64,000 bases of DNA, taken from NCBI GenBank assembly GCA_039519185.1, contig CM076851.1:28272857-28336856 (forward strand), read 5' to 3'. Positions 61,981 through 64,000 of the stretch are shown one piece after another; position 1 is the stretch's first letter, and each line of letters opens with the position of its first letter. This DNA is from Astragalus membranaceus. Its lineage: Eukaryota > Streptophyta > Magnoliopsida > Fabales > Fabaceae. The translations under genes and the position numbers were made by a program. The notes under the pieces are model-generated. The model was not told the DNA's origin and did not search any database. It was given only the letters and a program-made list of their open reading frames with translations.

Positions 61981-63007
61981 TGACTCCGACCTTACGTCGT
62001 AGGACTATCCCGAATGTCGCTGAAGGACCGGTTCTGCAGCGGGTGACTCCGGAAGGAGTGGCAGTCACCTTACCCCTTAGCTCGGCGCATGCTCAAAGCT
62101 CGGCTACGGCTATATGGTTCCTGGGAGCTCAGCCCGGAATCGACTTCCACCTCCCCCTCCGACCGTCCAGGTACCGGTCGATGCTGTTCAACAGCTCGTC
62201 CTGTTCCTAAATCGGCAAGCCGAGGCCGACCGGCAGGAAAGCCAACGCTACACCTAGTTAGAAGCTCAGATTGCTGAGATCCGGGCTCGTAACATCCAGG
62301 ATCGGAGTTCCTCTCTGTGCAACTCTTCAAGTGGAATGACTCATGGTCGCGGCCTCCGCCGATCTCCAGCTTGGAGGAGATACCATCAATGCACTCCACC
62401 TCGTTGTAGAGGAGCGCGAGGATCGGAGACTCCCCCAAGTCGGACCCCTGATGATTCTTATGGTCCTGAGGGTTCCCCTCGGCCTAGCTCGTTTATGTTT
62501 CCCTCTCCTCCGAGGCGACGTCCCAGAAGTCAGAAAAGGTCTCCGAGGCAGGAATGTCAGCGCCTTCGCTCGCGGGGATCCCCCGGCAAGTGTGGATACC
62601 GACGGTCTCCACCCCTTGAGAGGTCGGAAAAGCGTAAAGGTCCTTTCACAAGTAAGATCGACTACTTCCCGGTGCCAAAGCACCTCGAGAAACCTCCTGA
62701 GGGTTTGAAAATGCATGATGGGACTGGCGATTCGGATCGCCACCTCAACTACTTTGACACGGTTATGCAATATCGTAACGTTCCAGAGGAGATAAAGTGC
62801 CGAACCTTTCCCCTCCCTCTAGAGAAGGCGGCTCTAGGCTGGTTCAGGGCTCTTAAGCCAAATACGATCTCCTCTAGGGATCAGTTAGCCAAGCTCTTTT
62901 CTGCACACTTCGCCCACTCGAAGATGAAGCCTAAATCTCGGAAGGTATTGCAGGCAATTCGGCAAGGAGAAAATGAGTTCCTTCGGATTTACCTTGCATT
63001 TAGGTAA
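61981..63007 (+). pseudogene. Tat-like gag, 3' truncated
   Basis: The N-terminal part (MTPTLRRRTIPNVAEG) is broken by frameshifts and a stop near 62,260. From 62,336 a long frame carries an Arg/Ser-rich part, then GPFTSKIDYFPVPKHLEKPP and the gag core: HLNYFDTVMQYRNVPEEIKC, FPLPLEKAALGWFRALKPNT, QLAKLFSAHFAHSKMKPKS and LQAIRQGENEFLRIYLA. That is the Retrotrans_gag fold typical of Tat-lineage elements. It ends abruptly at the join to a foldback element near 62,990-63,005. Non-functional. Confidence 0.75.
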
Positions 63008-63145
63008 ATCCGATTACGAGATAAAGTGGTCCCCCACCAGAGAATATTCAAAAAGTCAATTTTTGTTAATTATGTTAGGGGTATTTTCGGGATTACAATA
63101 ATGTGTGGGGGTAGAAGGGAGTTGATGGGGGTATAAAAAAAACCT
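62990..63145. mobile_element. Right end of a GTACCCCC-family foldback element
   Basis: CGGATTTACCTTGCATTTAG leads into GGTAAATCCGATT and on to GTTGATGGGGGTATAAAAAA, the right terminus of the family seen complete at 9,503-10,730. Only this end is present. It is fused to the gag at a shared CGGATTTACCTT word. Confidence 0.65.
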
Positions 63146-63399
63146 TGTCCCAAACAGACATAGTCGGGACAACATTATTGTGGCCCAAGAAATCTTTCAC
63201 TCCACGAGAAAGGCTAATACTTCTTACAACCCCCTACTCACTGCACATCCCCAAAACCTGTGAAAAGACCAAAATACCATAAATGAAACAAAAACTTTCC
63301 AGCGCGTCCCTTTTTTTTTGGGATTCAACAGGTACGGTACTATAATACCGTACTGAGGTGTGCCAAAATAATGTAGGTACTGTGTTACAATATCGTACG

Positions 63400-63735
63400 T
63401 TGTTTCTATCATTTTCTCACTTTTCTGCTCCTCTTCCCCTTCACTTTCTGCTCCTCTTCTTTTTCTTTTAATTTCTCTTTATATCAATCAATTTTCTTTT
63501 CCTCTTCCCCTTCACTTTTCTGCACCTCTTCCCCTTCACTTTCTGTCTTTCATGTAGATACCATACTGCGTTCCCTTCCCCTTCACTTTTTTCTCTCTTC
63601 GTTTTCTTTTAATTTCTCTTCATATCAATCCAATCCCACTTCAAAATTTCGAGACCAACAAACCATTAAATGAAAGATAATCCAATCCCACTTCAAAATT
63701 TCGAGATCAACAAACCATTAAATGAAAGAGGTGAC
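63400..63735. repeat. Pyrimidine-rich repeats and a 52-bp tandem duplication
   Basis: CTGCTCCTCTTCCCCTTCAC-type words recur at 63,425-63,590. TCCAATCCCACTTCAAAATT to CATTAAATGAAAG occurs twice in tandem (about 63,629 and 63,681). 63,150-63,400 has nothing I can name. Confidence 0.75.
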
Positions 63736-63794
63736 AGTAACAATAAAATTAAGGAGGAGAAGTTTGGAATTGGAATGAAATGAAAGAAAGAAGT

Positions 63795-64000
63795 GTGACA
63801 TCCGTGGCTGACGAGGGCGGGGAGTGATCGCTGGTGCCCAAAAGTTGGCACGGCAAAGAGCGGCTCCTGGCAGCTTCTAGGCGAAGGGGCGCGTGAATGA
63901 ACCTAATACGTACCAGAATGAGAGGGATCCTGAGGCTGTGCAGTTGAAGGAAGGGTTAAAAGAATAGATTTAAACTACCTATACCAACATGAAGCATTAT
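63795..64000 (+). mobile_element. Possible LTR start, runs off the window
   Basis: TGTGACATCCGTGGCTGACG is a GC-richer block with a TG start like many LTRs (TGTGACATCC or TGTAACACCC). The other end lies beyond the window, so this is only a suggestion. Confidence 0.3.

Overview
The window is nuclear DNA from a flowering plant, almost certainly a legume. It is AT-rich, with introns, SINEs, MITEs and LTR retrotransposons. The legume call rests mainly on a complete Ogre-type Ty3/gypsy element, a class best known from Fabaceae; genus and species cannot be fixed from sequence alone. The only host genes I recognise are two related class III (secretory) plant peroxidases on the + strand, about 43 kb apart. 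Everything else that can be identified is mobile or repetitive DNA.

Layout. 1-2,000: a long inverted repeat, then a Mutator-like MITE carrying a tRNA-derived SINE. 2,600-3,960: a decayed LINE (zinc-knuckle and RNase H parts) holding a dimeric SINE, followed by a monomer of the same SINE. 5,059-6,314: a MITE with perfect 9-bp target duplications and extreme C/G strand skew. 6,377-10,823: a composite flanked by an ~85-bp direct repeat, with two copies of a multi-palindromic foldback element around a broken Tat-like LTR element. 10,985-12,623: an Athila-like LTR end, primer-binding site and gag-like reading frame that runs in frame into peroxidase gene 1 (12,624-17,749, four exons). 17,969-19,536: two more MITEs. 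19,640-42,660: a minus-strand CACTA (En/Spm) transposase pseudogene, split by an 18.7-kb Ogre element (20,100-38,795, TSD AGGGG) and by a 2.8-kb solo LTR (39,258-42,069, TSD ATAAC). 42,869-44,515: an orphan CACTA end and a LINE 3' end. 44,675-47,013: a short non-autonomous Tat-like element with eight 78-bp tandem repeats. 47,620-55,800: a candidate Helitron end, tandem repeats, foldback and hAT/Mutator MITEs. 55,869-59,421: peroxidase gene 2, with a normal TATA promoter but a one-base insertion in its last exon. 59,727-61,154: another Mutator-like MITE. 61,311-63,150: LTR fragments and a gag pseudogene fused to a foldback element. From about 63,795 another possible LTR runs off the window.

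How it fits together. The two peroxidases share exon lengths, intron phases and even a foldback insertion at the same place in intron 3, so they are duplicates of one ancestor. Gene 1 keeps its frame but has retrotransposon sequence directly upstream of its start codon, a 3.6-kb intron 1 filled with repeats, and an unusual Leu in the proximal-heme motif. Gene 2 keeps its promoter but is frameshifted. The Ogre element is young (LTRs nearly identical) yet carries two frameshifts. I see no unknown multi-gene system. The most interesting items are the retroelement-peroxidase junction, the 78-bp repeat array as a possible satellite seed, the G-patch downstream of the Ogre protease, the dimeric SINE and the gag/foldback microhomology junction.
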